Source of the DNA: Nitrospinota bacterium
GTDB lineage: Bacteria > Nitrospinota > Nitrospinia > Nitrospinales > Nitrospinaceae
Length of the DNA: 6,406 nt
Assembly: GCA_027298165.1 (NCBI GenBank)
Contig: JAPUGN010000229.1
Span: 1 to 6,406, forward strand
Direction: 5' to 3'
Shown here: positions 5,876 through 6,406 of the stretch, piece by piece
How positions within the stretch are numbered: position 1 is the first letter of the stretch
How the letters are laid out: each line of letters begins with the position of its first letter
Notes under the pieces: model-generated
The model's database searches: none
Seen by the model: the letters and a program-made list of their open reading frames with translations, nothing else
What the model was told of the DNA's origin: nothing
Position numbers and translations under genes: made by a program

Positions 5876-6406
5876 TTACATCATGCCGCCCATACCGCCC
5901 ATGCCGCCGCCAGCCGGACCATGGGCATGATCTTCCTTCTCCTCCGGAAGGTCGGCGATCAACGCTTCCGTGGTGAGCAAAAGACCCGAAATGCTGGCCG
6001 CGTTCTGCAGTGCGGTGCGGGCGACTTTGGCCGGGTCGATGATGCCTTCCTTGATCATATCGACGTACTCGCCAGTGCGGGCGTCATATCCCACATTGCC
6101 CTTCAGGCTTTTGACCTTTTCGGTGACCACGGTGCCCTCTTCGCCGGCGTTGGCGGCGATTTGGCGAATCGGTTCCTCGAGAGCGCGTCGGATGATCTTC
6201 ACGCCCATCAAGAAATCGTGGTCGCCTTCGATTTTGTCGAGAGCTTTCAGACACCGCAGGTACGCCACACCGCCGCCGGCCACGATGCCTTCTTCGACCG
6301 CGGCACGGGTTGCGTGCAAAGCGTCTTCGACGCGGGCTTTCTTTTCCTTCATCTCGGTTTCGGTAGCTGCACCGACTTTGATGATAGCCACGCCGCCGAC
6401 CAGTTT
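5876..6406 (-). CDS. groEL: Chaperonin GroEL (Hsp60), C-terminal part (5' end outside window)
   Basis: About 176 residues run from the right edge to a TAA at 5876-5878. The GTG at 6389-6391 is an internal valine codon, as KLVGG precedes it in frame. The sequence corresponds to E. coli GroEL from about K371 to the end: [18 protein letters not shown], then [17 protein letters not shown], whose aspartate (VED) is the ATP-hydrolysis residue D398. Next come VAGGG in the nucleotide pocket, NAGEEGTVV, and [18 protein letters not shown] with the aspartate equivalent to D495. The tail is [17 protein letters not shown], the flexible Gly/Met repeat inside the folding chamber. GroEL forms a cytoplasmic double heptamer that folds proteins with GroES. 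The apical domain and N-terminal half are outside the window; groES is usually just upstream of groEL and would also lie beyond the right edge. A strong terminator follows the gene. Confidence 0.98.
   Translation of the reverse strand, partial: KLVGGVAIIKVGAATETEMKEKKARVEDALHATRAAVEEGIVAGGGVAYLRCLKALDKIEGDHDFLMGVKIIRRALEEPIRQIAANAGEEGTVVTEKVKSLKGNVGYDARTGEYVDMIKEGIIDPAKVARTALQNAASISGLLLTTEALIADLPEEKEDHAHGPAGGGMGGMGGMM

Overview
The window comes from a Gram-negative bacterium of moderate GC content. It encodes two outer-membrane beta-barrel proteins, several signal-peptide-bearing periplasmic proteins and a GroEL of the common GGM-tailed type. The lineage cannot be fixed from sequence alone. 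The mix of porin-like barrels and an FMN-binding-like secreted protein loosely recalls environmental nitrifier or deltaproteobacterial-type genomes such as Nitrospinota, but this is a low-confidence impression.

Layout. Bases 1-2014 (+ strand) hold an envelope gene set: the 3' end of a porin-like barrel gene, a closely linked secreted protein resembling FMN-binding domains but lacking the usual flavin-attachment motif, and a secreted protein made almost entirely of 25-residue DxNxDG acidic repeats. Bases 1993-2108 hold a decayed piece (- strand) of a paralogue of the barrel gene at 4367-5554. It starts inside the last codons of the repeat-protein gene. About 300 bases with no convincing gene follow.

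Bases 2406-4346 (+ strand) hold two tailoring-type enzymes: a zinc-finger plus SAM methyltransferase, and an Fe(II)/2-oxoglutarate dioxygenase-like protein. The methyltransferase gene looks distinctly AT-richer than its surroundings. Bases 4367-5554 (- strand) hold the intact barrel gene, convergent with the oxygenase and only 20 bases from it. Bases 5555-5875 hold that gene's leader with a candidate promoter and palindrome, then a strong groEL terminator. The C-terminal third of groEL (- strand) runs off the right edge.

The main unexpected result is the relation between the two porin copies. The remnant at 1993-2108 matches two separate parts of the intact barrel gene, its extreme 3' end and an internal segment. 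These are joined at a short sequence present in both places, as expected for an internal deletion of about 540 bases. The remnant and the intact gene flank the methyltransferase/oxygenase pair, so this pair may be an accessory insertion between two formerly similar porin loci. I see no CRISPR array, transposase, tRNA or rRNA, and no clear defence system.
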